Below, in pieces: positions 11,431-23,270 of a DNA stretch of 64,000 bases (the stretch's first letter is position 1; every line of letters starts with the position of its first letter). The position numbers and the translations under genes were made by a program. The notes under the pieces were generated by a model. That model did not search any database. It was given only the letters and a program-made list of their open reading frames with translations, and was not told the origin of the DNA. The DNA is taken from positions 40,030,811 to 40,094,810 of the forward strand of contig OY282605.1 of the NCBI GenBank assembly GCA_958298945.1. Direction: 5' to 3'. The stretch is from Atherix ibis (taxonomy: Eukaryota > Arthropoda > Insecta > Diptera > Athericidae).

Positions 11431-13430
11431 TTATAAATAAATTCGAGGATTTATGGTAACATTTTTAAATTCTTTATCGTTAAGAAAAGTCCATCGAACC
11501 CCAAGTATCTGGGATACTTCCCGCTCGGTAGACTCGTAAGTTTTTGAGGCTTGCCGAAGCCAATAATAGAATTCTGAACTCCATTCCGGATTTCGTGGCC
11601 AATCACATCGCAAAATCACAGCATTTTGTCTAACGTAAAAATGACGCAAATTTTCAGCCGTTTTCGCTATCAACAGGGTGGTTGCAGTTGATATTTTCTC
11701 TCGAATTACCTTAAAATAAAAAGGGTAGTAAATTATAGAAAATATTTCGAATTAATAGAAAACTAGTCAACATTGGATGTGACTGCAGATAAATTTGTGA
11801 AAGATAAAAATTTTGTTTTGCTTTATTTTTACTAACTAGTGTAGTTAAATAAACACATTGTCTGGCCAGCAACAATATTGAGCTGTCAATCCGATTATGA
11901 AACGGTTTCGGACTCGAAAATTTAGGCAGAAGCTCGTGGCCAAATACGGTGAGGGTTCCACGATAATTCTCGACCAGACGTACTATATTCTCTGTGGTAA
12001 TCTTGAAAGGATAAAGGATAACATCATTATTATAAACATTTTCCAGTTGTTTATTTTCGTAATGGACATCATCTGATTGCAGTAGCGTACATACTTTTGT
12101 ATATGGCGTGTGATAAACGATACTGTAGACGGGCGCCTTTGGTTGGAACACAATTTCGTCTAAGGTCATCGATTCAAATCGTATATGTACGTGAAGGGAT
12201 GTATTGTTTCTCCTTAGAGATTCCCATGCCTGCTGACTGCAAGGGCTGATACAATTACTAGCGGGTGTGTAAATATTTTGAAGTAAATGCAGGTGTTCAA
12301 CCTTAGAATTTTCAAGGAGTGCTAGCGTTTCGTTGTCTACATTCTGTGGTGATATGACTAAAACCTGTCCGGATAGATTGTAATTATTTATGCACAGCGA
12401 AAACTAATTAAATGCAGGTACTTGCAAGTTTAGAAATAATCCAACGTGCATAATGGGACAGTGTACTAAAGTAACATTAATCACGTGCAAGACACGCAAT
12501 GTTGTAAGGCACGATTCCAAAACCTCATCGAGAAGATGATTCGCCTCGAACCGATCCAATACCAGGTCGACCAGCTGAAGAGTAGTCAAATTTACCAGTC
12601 GCGACATGAGTTTCTTTAGTGTGGAAAGGAGCTGTCCTATATTAAAAGTCCGCATTAATAATCACTAGACATTTACTAGTAAATACGAACAGGGCTTGCT
12701 GGTTGGATGCAGTACCTCCAGTTCCGAATAGTTTCATTCCTTCCGGATCGTCCCGATGTGACATGTTGCACGGAAATACGTACTTCAGACTTTTAATATT
12801 CTCACCAACACCAATCAATTCTTTCATGCAACCTTTCTCCTTACTCTGAAAATTATCCATTCACCAAAAATAGCATTTTTATTTTTATATTCATTATCAA
12901 AATTATTTATTGATTCGTACTTTGTCCATGCACCAAGTTAATAATGTCATGAACTGGTATAAATTATTGAAGCTCTGCTCTGGTCGAAAATCTAATCCTT
13001 TGATGTAGTGTCCAACTCGGGAAATACAATTCTGGGTTCTTAAATGATCTAGAGTATACTGCCATCCCGAATAGTAATTGTACTTTGGATGCGTTAAGGT
13101 ACGATCATTTACGATAAAATTCGACCAAACTGGTGGTAAATGAAAAGCGCGATACCAATTTTTACAAACCTGCAATTAAGTTTTATCATTTAAGTGTTAG
13201 CCATTTTTAAAATAATACACAAAATTTTGAACGGATTTTCTTATATCTATTTTGATTATCTTACCATACTAGCATAATAACGTTCCTGAATATTGAGGTA
13301 CGCGAAGATAGTTTCCAATAATAAATCTGGCAGATCACACCATTGAGAAAATACTCGATTTGGGTCATTGTCATCGTCATCAGATTCAACGTCTATATAC
13401 CAAGCTGGAATTGGGAAATAGGGTTTCCCC
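11431..13430 (-). CDS. F-box protein, FBXO33/FBXO39-like (six visible coding exons)
   Basis: Exons on the minus strand: 13265-13430, 12921-13169, 12716-12845, 12422-12636, 11837-12364 and 11431-11709. All introns are GT-AG and all junction phases agree (0, 0, 1, 0, 0), giving about 522 codons, close to FBXO33 length. The first exon is acidic (ESDDDDND) and then opens the F-box, LPDLLLETIFAYLNIQERYY, continuing across the first intron into CKNWYRAFHLPPVWSNF. Downstream are leucine-rich stretches such as LVNLTTLQLVDLVL and a C-terminus with TTLLIAKTAENLRHFYVR, the FBXO33-type layout. By family knowledge the F-box binds Skp1 in an SCF ubiquitin ligase and the C-terminal half would select substrate; the substrate is unknown. 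TAA is at 11431-11433. No ATG is in frame in the first visible exon, so the start lies upstream. The family is confident; the choice between FBXO33 and FBXO39 is not. Confidence 0.87.
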
Positions 13431-14956
13431 CTTAGTGTGATTTATTTACAGAATGAAAGAAAATAAATATTTATTTTTGCTTGGTTTTTAACAGAAAATA
13501 TCACTACAGATTCTTGTTGAAAGGAAAATTTGTACTTGGATTTTGTATGAAATTGGAAACCTTTTTTTTTTGCAAATAAAAATAATTATTTTTGTATAAT
13601 TTTTTTAATTAATTTTTTAGTTTACTACAAAAAATAATTTTTTTTTTTTTGTTAGTATTCAGATTAATAACAAACGAATATTATTAAATGTGAAAATATT
13701 TTAAGAAAATTTTTATATCCAATTTGAGGTTTGTAAAATAAAATTAGCTAAAGTATATTTTAAATTTTTATTTTTATAAAATTTTTATTTAATTATATTT
13801 ATTAATATTTGCCATTTTTTAATAAATATAATATTTTTTTAATAATAGCTATGAACTCAATCATTTTTAATGAATTTTTGCATTTTTTGTACAGTTCTTA
13901 AGACATTTGTTGACAGGAATGTTCAGATAATAGCACAAAATATGTAAAAAATATTTTCTGCATAATTTTAAAATTTTTAAGCATTTCAGAATTTTTGATC
14001 TAACTTTTAAAAAGAAAGTCTAATGGCGTCAAATCTTTGAGGCCAATTAACATCACCAATTCTCGAAATTAGGTGTTCTGAGAACTTTACGCGAAATACA
14101 GCTGAAATGTTTTATGTTGTATAACTTATGATACTATACTGTTAAGACCACATATGACCTAAATTAAAATAATTAAGTTTAGGTCAATCGCTTGATCATA
14201 GCGTTTAGATCTGATGATAACAGTCTCTCCGTCTTTATTTTTAAAGAAATACGTTCCAATGGCATCTATAGAACAAAATGTAGCTTAGATAGTCAATTTT
14301 TATAGATAAAATTATTTTTCATATATTTATGTATGAGATTTTAGAGGCCCAAACAATCGGCACATTTTGTGAGGATTTAATAATGGCAAATTTAAATCTT
14401 TGTAAATATTAGTCAAAAAAAAAATTTAAATAATAAAAGATTGTTTTTTTCATATTGGAAACTTTTCTTCATTCTAAATTGTTTCTGATCATAAAAATTT
14501 AGAAAATCACAAAACGTTTATGCACAAATTTTGAGCACATTTCAAAAATAGATACAAAAATAATATTTTTAGAAAGACAAGATAACTTCCGTGACTAAAA
14601 TTTAAAAAAAAAAAAAAACCAAGAAAAAATAAATACATTTTGTGTGTGCCATATTCGAACACCTGTTTTAACGCATAAAATTTAATATTTTAAGACTAAA
14701 ACCAAAAATGCTTTTATTCACTTTGTGAAAATTATGAAAATTTTTTCTTTATTGACGCAACGTGATAGTGAATAGATACAAATATTTACCAAGTAAAATT
14801 TTCACTCATTTCTATCTAAAATTAGCAATTATTATAGATGAAAATATATACAATATGAGCAGTAATTTTCTTAAATATTCATATTCTATGTGGAAGAAAA
14901 ATTGGCAGTTTTGTAAACGTATCCAATCGGAGATTTGTCCAGGTGTAAATATTTAC
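13431..14956 (-). other. Probable 5' intron of the F-box gene
   Basis: AT-rich DNA between the acceptor after ctaag (exon from 13430) and the donor at 14956-14955 (AAG/GTAAAT). No coding segment was recognised inside. The phase mismatch described for the upstream exon would allow a small unseen exon here. Confidence 0.45.
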
Positions 14957-15023
14957 CTTCATCGTTTTCACCAATTTTCCAACATCCTTTACGCATTTCA
15001 GGGTCTATTTTACTCATCGTATC
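14957..15023 (-). CDS. Probable start-codon exon of the F-box gene
   Basis: On the minus strand a long pyrimidine tract precedes ttcacacag, then GATACG and an ATG at 15017-15015. The encoded start is MSKIDPEMRKGCWKIGENDE, followed by the donor AAG/GTAAAT. Twenty codons plus one base are coding. Orientation, distance and both splice signals suit the F-box gene. However, the exon leaves phase 1, while the next visible exon needs two carried bases. The join as written fails unless a small exon is missed or the G-run at 13426-13430 is one base short. Confidence 0.5.
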
Positions 15024-15239
15024 CTGTGTGAAAAATTCTTTATAAAAACAATACACAAAAAAAAAAAACTGATTACAACGGAAAACTTTGTTCACTTTTT
15101 GGTTTTTGATTTGTTTGATTTCTTTTATTTTTTTTTGCAAATAATTTTCCACCCTTGAATAGGAAATTATTGGAAGGTGAAAAATTTTTCTCTTGAAAAC
15201 ACTTTGAAATTTAATTATTCCATCCGCAACTGTTTAGAA

Positions 15240-15540
15240 TCGAAATCACTTTTCATCGGGAAATTGGTTTCGATTAAACGTTTGGTAAATGTGGAAAAAT
15301 CTGTGTACGTCAGTCTGTGAATACCGAACGAATTTGATGTTTTTTTTTTTCAAAGTATAGAACATGGTGTGGACAATAACCGATCCACTACTGACACATT
15401 TCACTCGGAAAATTCGTACGTCGGAAAATCGAAAATAGCTTCGCCGAAAATAGAGCCACTGACTCCCGTCTATAAATGCGATGCGAAACGGCAACATTTG
15501 CAGACCATCCGAATTTCTAACCAATTCTGACTACAATCAT
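15240..15540 (-). promoter_or_regulatory. Candidate 5' UTR/promoter region of the F-box gene
   Basis: This stretch has clearly higher GC than its surroundings and lies upstream of the probable start exon. On the minus strand it contains gcatttatagacgggagtca, with a TCAGT initiator-like word, and a second gtgtcagtag further in. A 92-codon minus-strand open frame crosses it but resembles nothing known. The transcription start is not defined, and the assignment rests on position and composition. Confidence 0.3.
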
Positions 15541-16289
15541 TGTTTGCCATTCAAGAGTGAAAATTACTTTTAATTCTGGGGCCAAATGAAACTAATTTGA
15601 AAAGAAAATACTACACGGGAAAATTTATTTGATTCGGCTTCCTTTCAATGGGAGCGTTTCCATACGAAACCGATTACTTTGATTGCTCGAGAATAGATTT
15701 CAGGTAATGTTAATGTTTGCACTTGCTATCATTTAGAATGGAGTGGCATATTCAACATAATTGATTTGAGACTGTTAAGTATAACTTTGAACAAATTATC
15801 AGGAATATAATAAAATTTTAATATTTGAATTTAGTATTAAAAAATATTTTGTCGCCATTTAATTACAATCTTACGTAACATTGGAGGTCCTTAAAGTTTA
15901 TGTTTTTTTGTCTAGTGGAATCCAAACAATTTTTTCCTTTTGTAGTTTTCAAACCTTTTTAATACGTTTTACCTTTTTTTTTTTATTAACATTTGAATGT
16001 TTGTTTTTCAGGTCTACTATACCATCCACCAATTAAGATCCTCGTTATTATCTTTCTTCCTTTCCCAGTCCTATTTTTAATCTTTTCGAAAGTAAATAAT
16101 TTTCTATATGAAATCGAACTTAAATTTCTGCTTTCATTTTATTTACATTGCCAATATTCTCCCCAAATGATCTTACGATTGAGGTCCTGTTTTCGATTCT
16201 AAATATAATTATTTGAGAATCATTTGACGCCAGAAAATGTCGAGGCATGGATCTACTCAGACTAAATTCTGAGGTGTCGCAGAAAACCG
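15541..16289. other. Intergenic DNA, nothing recognised
   Basis: No gene or element recognised. A 69-codon plus-strand frame at 15993-16202 is rich in F and L and has no support. Confidence 0.5.
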
Positions 16290-17250
16290 ATGCAGTGGGA
16301 TATAATATTTTCTTTTCGTTTTGGGCAGCTATACATCCTTAGGTGGGATATTATTTATTCTTTTCGTAGTAATGGTGGAAGACTTCAACTAAAATTTCCC
16401 TAAGTTCCTCAGTTACAAAAATTTGGATGTTATCGACAGTACCAATATGGGATGTCCTTTCAAGTGTTGTTAACATTTGGGAACAGAGAAAAAGTAACAT
16501 GGACTAAGATTGGAAAAAGAGGAGTGACTAATGACACAAAGGAATCTCTTTCTCCAACAAAAACTCGTTAATGGAGATAGCCCCGTGTCAGAATCGTTGC
16601 GATCCAAATATCTGCAATGTCTGATCTGACTCCAAGAACTCTATTTCTGAGACTTTCAAGGGTTTTTTTAAATAAAAAACTTGGTTTATATTTTGTTTTA
16701 GAGGCACAAATTCTATTTGAACGATCTCCTTGCTGTCAACATATGAGCATGATCTTGAATTATGCTTTTCTGATTCAAGCTTTCTCCAGTTAAGGGAATT
16801 TTTTTGTGTACATTGTTAAAAAATTTTTAATCGAAATGGTCAAGGCACACATTCTTTCGATTGTCTTTCTGTTCATTCGTGAGGTTTTTTGGCACACTTT
16901 TTCTGATGCCGAAACCTTAAGTCAAAATCTAATGAAGGATAAAATGATTAGAATTTAAGTATCTGTTTATCATGTTCACTGCTAATCAACCGGTTGACAT
17001 CTCGTTCCACATTTTCATGAGTTTTTTAAGTCGAGGACCTCTTTGAGTGATGTCCTCCTGCTTTTGGGCCTCGTAAAAGTTATTCACCCAAAAAAATTTG
17101 AGCTCCAAACGAAAATTGTATCCCAAAGGGTAATTGCAACTCGAAAATTTACCAAACTTCAAAGTTTGCAATTTTATTTTTCGTAAATCACTATAAAAGC
17201 ACAAGTTTACCTAACACGCACTATAGTGTTTCGCAGTTGCAGTATGAGAT
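16290..17250 (-). pseudogene. Decayed mariner-like transposase relic
   Basis: Scattered frames on the minus strand spell a mariner transposase in order. They are VPKNLTNEQKDNRKN (linker, near 16900), DSKEIVQIEFVPL and NQVFYL (core, near 16700), LRNRVLGVRSDIADIW (near 16620), INEFLLEKEIPL (near 16560), GTVDNIQIFVTEELREI (near 16430) and a CIAAQ end near 16330. Upstream, FWVNNFYEAQKQED near 17100 fits the helix-turn-helix region. Many frameshifts and stops are present, and the LHHDNAPSH block is scrambled. No clear terminal repeats remain. It resembles the relic at 51640-52150. Confidence 0.7.
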
Positions 17251-17951
17251 TAAAATTTGTACCGCATGTCTAGAGGGGACTCAACTAAGCCCGTGGTATT
17301 GCCAGATCGCTCTCAGTTTTGTCAGTCTCATTATGTTCTGCCTCTCCTCGTAAGGTCTTACTACCCAAATGCTCGCAAATTGGCTTTATAAATTTATTTT
17401 TAAGATAATTATTCTGAAATATCTCGTAAATTAGTAAAAATATTCTTACAATTTTGTTACGTTTTTTTATATACAATATTTTGTGGTGAATAACCAAAAC
17501 TCAGATAATATTGTAGTAATATTGAGGCTTTTCACGAACCTCAATATCATATTGGTTGTCAGCAGGGAAATTTTGTAGGGATCAGGGAATACCAAATCAA
17601 GATACCAAAGTCTCTGGCGGGCAATGGCATTGCAATCGCAGAGTAGACGCTTAGACGTTTCATCCTCGTCGATTGTTGTGTCAGATTTGCCCATCTTATT
17701 AAGATGATATCTTACCAGGCAGTAGCCAGTGAGTAGGCCAGTGAGTAGCCTAAAGTCTGATTTGTTGAGTTTAAAGAGCTCTGCCGCCCTTTTTTTTTTT
17801 TTTTTAAAAAAACTATACATTTTGTAGAGTGATTCATGCTCGTGGAATTAGCACAGTAGGAGCTTTTAACAACGTGTCCCTAATAGACTCCAGGTGGCTC
17901 TTTGGATAGCCACAGATTTATTCTGATTTGATGAACGGAGTATTGGCTCAT

Positions 17952-18022
17952 CTATCTAAGTTCCTTGGTAAATTTCCATCCACTTAAAAATGGATGAAAA
18001 TTTACCAAGGACCTCAGCTAGA
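17952..18022. repeat. Foldback inside the I-like RNase H region
   Basis: Arms ccttggtaaatttccatcca (17963-17982) and tggatgaaaatttaccaagg (17991-18010) are inverse complements with one mismatch and an 8-nt loop. The similarity extends outward to about 31 bp per arm (ctatctaag against cctcagctag). Copy 2 has only the right-hand version near 43845-43875. The left arm is therefore a local inverted duplication that replaced part of the RNase H sequence. Confidence 0.75.
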
Positions 18023-18366
18023 CGGTAATAAGGTCCGACTATATCCGCCGCAACATAAATATCAATTTTTGAACTATCTGTATTAACGACTTCTTCAAGT
18101 TAGGCGTTCCTTGAGAACTAATTTGAAGAAATCGTTTATGTTGAGTTTTCTCGCCACTGCGTCCGAGAGATAGTTGGCTTCCTGGAATTTCTTTAGCTCC
18201 GAAACAATCTTAAGATGTCCAAACAGATCCCCTGATTTTAAAGTTTTGGAATAACCTAACCTGAGAGTCCTTTTAACCAGTTCCTTTTAATATGCAAATT
18301 CAAAGGTACCAAGTCTAAAAGAGCTTCAAGACCTGTCGTGTGGTAAGCTCTCAGAACACCTGTAAT

Positions 18367-19551
18367 ATCTTTTTTTTAATGTTTAGATTAATGAGGTACA
18401 GGGGGAAACCTTCAAAAGGTACTCGCCTGGACGACCTTCTACCTGCCAGATGAGTTACACGGGATTTTTACCTCGCTTAAACCTAACCTGTACCTCTACC
18501 CTTGCTCCCGGAACGATGGTTCCCCGGCTGCACTCTTTGTAAATACTACTTCGCGGGGCGTTCTTATTTGATATTACTACTGTCCCGATATTATGACGCC
18601 TCGCGGCCTATTCTTCGTACGTGGTGCGAAGATCCTTGATTAAAGATTCCGCGTACTCTGCAACTCTGTTCCAAGCCGATTGGCTCTTTAGCATGCACTC
18701 CACTATGTTTTCTGGACTGATGGAACGGTCCAGATTTTTCTCCAGATCTGCCCGTATTCCCTCGTAGAAGAGGCATTGGAAGAACACGTGTTCTGCATCT
18801 TCGATCACATCGCGGCAGTGATGACAGTTTGGGGAGTCAGTTCTCTTGAATCTGTGCAAGTATGCCCGAAAGCATCCATGTCCAGTCAAGAGTTGGGTGA
18901 TGTAATACCCGACCTCCCCGTGCACGCGAGTGACCCATTTGGTGACATCTGGGATCAGCCGATGAGTCCACCGACCCTTCGTCGAGCTGTCCCATCTCTC
19001 TTGCCAGAGGCGAAGACTCTCGGGTCTCTCCTCTTCATAGAGGACCTTTCGCCGCTTTTCCTTCTTTCTACGATGTTGGCGTTCACGCTCTCCTGCCAGG
19101 ATGTCGATGGGTGGGCATGATGCTACGACGTTGACCGCATCGTGTGATACCGTTCGGTATGCTGACGCAACTCTGATCGCTGAGAGCCGCTAGACTCTAG
19201 CGATTTCGCCCACACTTCTGCTCCGTATAGTAGGACGGAGGTAACTACAGTTGCCAGTAGTCGCCTTCGGATTTGCCTGGGGCTTCCGATATTCGGTATT
19301 ATCCGCGAAAGCGCGCCCTGTACAGCTGATGCCTTTCTGCTGACGCTGGAGATATGCTCCTTGTAGTTGGGTCTGGCATCGAAGACCACTCCTAGATATC
19401 GAATGTAGGGTAGCGACTAGATGTCGTGGTCGCCTACTCTTATGGTGATGGTCTCCATTTTCTTCCGGCTACTCACAAGGAGTGCCTCGGTCTTATTTTA
19501 CGCCAAAGACAGGTCTGCCGATGTCATCCACTGTCTAATCCTCCGGATGGT
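18367..19551 (-). mobile_element. R1-like non-LTR retrotransposon, 5'-truncated, copy 1, nested
   Basis: A 12-bp target duplication aacacctgtaat lies at 18355-18366 and 19552-19563. The 3' end (minus strand) finishes in an A-rich tail next to 18367. Coding on the minus strand starts in the RT C-terminal part (IRYLGVVFDARPNYKEHISS; LLATVVTSVLLYGAEVWAKS). It continues AIRVASAYRTVSHDAVNVVA, IDILAGERERQ and RWTHRLIPDVTKWVTRVHGE, and ends at TTYEE near 18608. A C-x2-C-x8-H-x4-C knuckle (CHHCRDVIEDAEH) is typical of R1-clade ORF2 C-termini. One frameshift lies near 19195. It sits inside the I-like copy 1. Confidence 0.85.
18608..19389 (-). pseudogene. R1-like ORF2 C-terminal part, one frameshift
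   Basis: The end of the RT/thumb, then a connector and the CCHC-like knuckle (CHHC, then EDAEHVFFQC), ending at a stop at 18608-18610. The frame is open over long stretches: 18608 to about 19190 in one frame and about 19190-19389 in another. A single indel after AEVWAKSLESS joins them. No endonuclease or RT catalytic motif is present, because the copy is truncated on the 5' side. Confidence 0.75.
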
Positions 19552-19800
19552 AACACCTGTAATTTTTAAGCATGCCAGTTTGTGAACTTTACGAAGGGTT
19601 GTTTTAAGTCCAGCAAATGAAACCCGCGTAGGATATGATAAGTCTAACTATTGTCAGATATGACCACTGTATCATTTTTGGTTGCAGACCATAGGTTTTA
19701 CCAAAGAGCCCCTGACAATTCCAAATAGCTCTATTTGCTCTATCAATAAAAGTTTGGTTAATTTTTATCTCATTAAAATATAGAAATTTTTCCAATTAGC

Positions 19801-22376
19801 CGACCATCTATTTTTGCCAAACCTTCATTCTAGGTTATTTTTAAAGCTCCTTAGCACTTTTTGCAAATAATATTTTAATTCAAATTAATTATCTTTACAT
19901 AAAAAGGATATTTTTCTCCTTAGAAAAATTGTTTTAAGTTTGGCTAATGAAAATTTTCCCCCTAAACGAAATTTTTTTTAAAAAGTTGTATTTTGAATTA
20001 AAATAAATTTTTTGAGTTCTTAATAAAAAAATTTTAATATGCTTTCATCCAAAACATCTGAAATAGTTTATTTTCATAACAAAGTTTTTAGGCCATTATT
20101 TTTCTTTTACTGGATTTAATTTTTAAGGAAAAATTTCAGCGTAAACTATTATTATTTTAAATATGCATTTCCTCTATTCGAATTTTAAAAATTTTATACT
20201 TAATTTAAAAAAAAAAGAAATTGCATATATTTTTCCCTTAATTAACAAATGATATTTCACAATTAAGTAAGAAGATAAATAAATCTTCTTCTTATAAAAT
20301 CTTTATAAAAAACAAAAAAAAATTATTTAACTAATATTTGTTTTTTTTTTTGTAAAATAAAAATGGACTTTTATTTTTCTTCTATTCAAGTTCATTTTAA
20401 GGTTATTTTCAATTAACTATACGTGTTTCCCTACAATTTATTTTTCCTTTTTGCATAAAAAAAATCAAATAAAACTTATTTCAATAAAATAATATAAATT
20501 AATTTATAAAAAAAAAATTGTGCTAATAAATATTCAGAATACGAAACAGTAAAGTTTTTCCAATTTAAAATTTATTCATTGTGAAAAGTTTTCTATTAAC
20601 AAGTTCTAAGGACTTATTCAACTCGCGAAATATTTTTCTTACAGAAAAGGAACCACTTTCATATAAAAAAAAATATCACCTCTCAATGTGAAAGAAATTC
20701 TTACAGAAAAAGTATCTAATAGAATAACGACAGTATCTATATATATAATAAAAAAAATATATAACTTTTCAATGTGTGAAAAGTTTTAGTAAATTTTATT
20801 CCTTCAACAAAAAAGGTGATTGCACATTTTGTTAAAATCGAAAAATTTCGATTCATTCAATCATGAACATTTAGTATAAATTTTGCGATAAATTCCAGTA
20901 TTTTATAATATTTTATAAATTGTTTCTTCAAAAAATTAAAAGCTTATACAAATGTTAATAAATATTATTGAATGTAACACAAATTTCATCTTACGAATAA
21001 TATTTAGAGAGAACGTGACTAAATTTGACTGTTACCCAATCGATTTTTGTTTGTTCGAAAAATTATTAGTAAAGTTGAATAATTACATTATTAAATGTCT
21101 ATCTATATTAGCCTATGAAAAGGATATTTTTAAAAGTGCTGATTCCATTACAATCTATGAAAAATTACCCAAACTCACTAAATTTACTAGAATCTTTAAA
21201 ATTTTTTATCCATTTTACAATAAATATGGTATATTCTTTTTATATTGGATTTTGTTCCAAATCCATTATTTTTGAACTAGAAAAAATATCCTTTTTTTTG
21301 TTTTCTATTTTTTTTTTATAAATTCTATTTTTTATGGTTTTGGCTTTTTCGTTTCTATTGTTCAATATCAAGAGCACGAATTTTAAAAATATTTTATTTA
21401 TTGCCACAACACTCAGACCCATCAAAAAAGCAATAAACTCAAAGATTTGCAGCGTTTCTCTCCTAACACCATTGGACGAGTATGGTTTTCGGTGTATAAA
21501 ATGTGACCATAATAAAGGACTAGAAACGACCATAATCCATGACGGTGTATTACGAATACGAAATTTTAGTATATGGCTCTTTTTGTGAGCATATGCATTT
21601 GTTTGGAAAATTAATTTGTAGTCGAATAGATGAAGAACAATATCAAAAATTTATTTTCCTATCAAACGAGTAACATCCTATCTCATCCTTGCATAAATAT
21701 TATTCTATAATAGAACATAGAAAATACTATTCAAAAGTAAAATACACTTTAGTGTGGATAAGAAATACTCTCTTCGGGATCATAAAATCACTTTTACATT
21801 TTCCTATCTTAATTGCGATTGTACGAAAGGCAAAGGACGAGCAGAAAAAAACAATTACTAATAATAGCAAAAATGATGGAAAACGTCTATACTTTTTTTT
21901 TAATTATTTTTTTTTCTCTAAAACAGATTGTATCAAAATCTGTGGGAGGAAGAATTTTTATCGAAAAGAATATTTTTTTTGATTAAAAAATCGATATCTG
22001 TCGACTTGGTTAAATCCTTGAAGGCAAAAGGAACGGAAAGGACAAACTTTATTTTTTTTGTACTGTTCACTTCCATACCGGATCAGGAATCTGCAAGGAC
22101 TGGTTGGTTGGCTGCCTGCCTGAATGAGTGAGTGAGTGTTCGGATGGATAGTCATTATGATGAGATAGCCCCGGAAGGAGCTATTTCCTTTTTAATGTTG
22201 AACACACAGTTGATGTTGATTTTATATTAGCATTGTGAAAAGAGGATAGTCTGTCACATTTTTGTCTTAACAACAAAATATGACAGAATATCAACAAAGT
22301 TGCCTTTACGAGTAGCTAACGAATACGAACTGTTTTCATTTCATGTGTTGGAAAATAAGAACGTTCTGATTTTGAT
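19801..22376. other. AT-rich intergenic DNA, nothing recognised
   Basis: No gene or element recognised. Open frames around 20952-21275 and 21240-21588 are rich in I, F, K and N and overlap on both strands, which is expected in AT-rich DNA. A short simple-sequence patch (ggttggttggctgcctgcct, then gagtgagtgagtg) lies near 22100-22138. Confidence 0.5.
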
Positions 22377-23270
22377 TTGAGAACTGGCGGTCGGTCGATG
22401 GAGCTTTTTTATCTGCTATACGCGATGTGGAAACTCATAAAAAATTTATTTAGAAAAAAAAGGGAAAAATTTATTATTTGTAAAAAGCCTTTTATTTATT
22501 ATTTATCGAAAGTGTTATGTATTTTGTTATTTATTTATCAGAATCAACTTGAATTCTATTTTCATGATGGCTAACTTTTATACAACAATAATGATGAAAG
22601 GTGCCTGTTGAATATGGTGAATTATAAAGGAGTAAATTTTTTTTCATAAAGTTTTTTTTCGTCTTATTCATAAGCTGAATAATTTCTAATATGAAAATCG
22701 TTTTTTTTTTACTAAAATAATTTTACCGTATATTTTGTTCGTTTTTTTCATATTGAAAATTAGAATTTTTTAATTCTAAATATTCATTTTGAGAAGAAAA
22801 AAATAATATTCCTTATTTAAAGACACCTAAAAAATCCTTGAAGTATTAAAAATTAAGAAAGCACAAATTTAATTTATTGGAATTTTTCCTTCTTCAATAA
22901 ATAATTTCAGTATTTGTTATTTAATATATTTTTTTAAGAGCTACAAAAGTCAAACAACTTTCAGAAAACCCACCTCCCCCCCCCCCAATTAATTTATCCA
23001 GTTGTAAGGTTAAAAAATATCTTTTTCTAATAATTACGTATTATTGTATATTATCTATTGTACAATAAATTAGTCCGTAGTCTTAAGGCCTTATTCCTTT
23101 GAAAAAATAATATTTTTAATATTTTGCAGAATATATTTTTTTAAAAAATTATTTTTGATAAAATCGAAATTTTTAATTAAAACATCAAAATAAGGTAGAC
23201 TCATTAAACTATCGATTAAGTTTAATGGGGGTGGGGGGGAGGTGAGGCTAATGGTTTACAGTATTTAAAT
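22377..23270. other. AT-rich intergenic DNA with C-run and G-run
   Basis: Nothing recognisable as a gene. A run of about 12 C interrupts A/T sequence near 22976-22987, and a G-rich stretch (gggggtggggggga) lies near 23227-23240. Both are simple sequence. Confidence 0.5.

Larger units (their letters stand above)
17467..19800 (-). mobile_element. I-like non-LTR retrotransposon fragment, copy 1 (interrupted)
   Basis: Two pieces of one element flank the R1-like insertion. Upstream, 19552-19800 encodes the end of the RT (RANRAIWNCQGLFGKTYGLQ, MIQWSYLTIVRLIISYAG). Downstream, 17467-18366 encodes the RNase H end (SDAVARKLN; ANTPFI; LNKSDFRLLTGLLTGYCL; RYHLNKMGKSD). The copy is 5'-truncated near 19800. 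The RNase H middle is lost where a foldback sits (17952-18022). Copy 2 at 43390-46150 shows the uninterrupted sequence at the insertion point (gtgtaatacccaagcatgcc), an empty-site comparison. RT plus RNase H suggests the I superfamily; the exact clade is uncertain. Confidence 0.75.

Noticed and set aside
15246..15524. 92-codon minus-strand frame upstream of the F-box gene
   Set aside because: No similarity to F-box family N-termini and no suitable splice donor in frame; better treated as a 5' UTR/promoter candidate.
21240..21588. Overlapping frames of 84-97 codons on both strands
   Set aside because: Low-complexity composition (I, F, K, N, L), no domain and overlapping antisense frames; expected by chance in AT-rich DNA.
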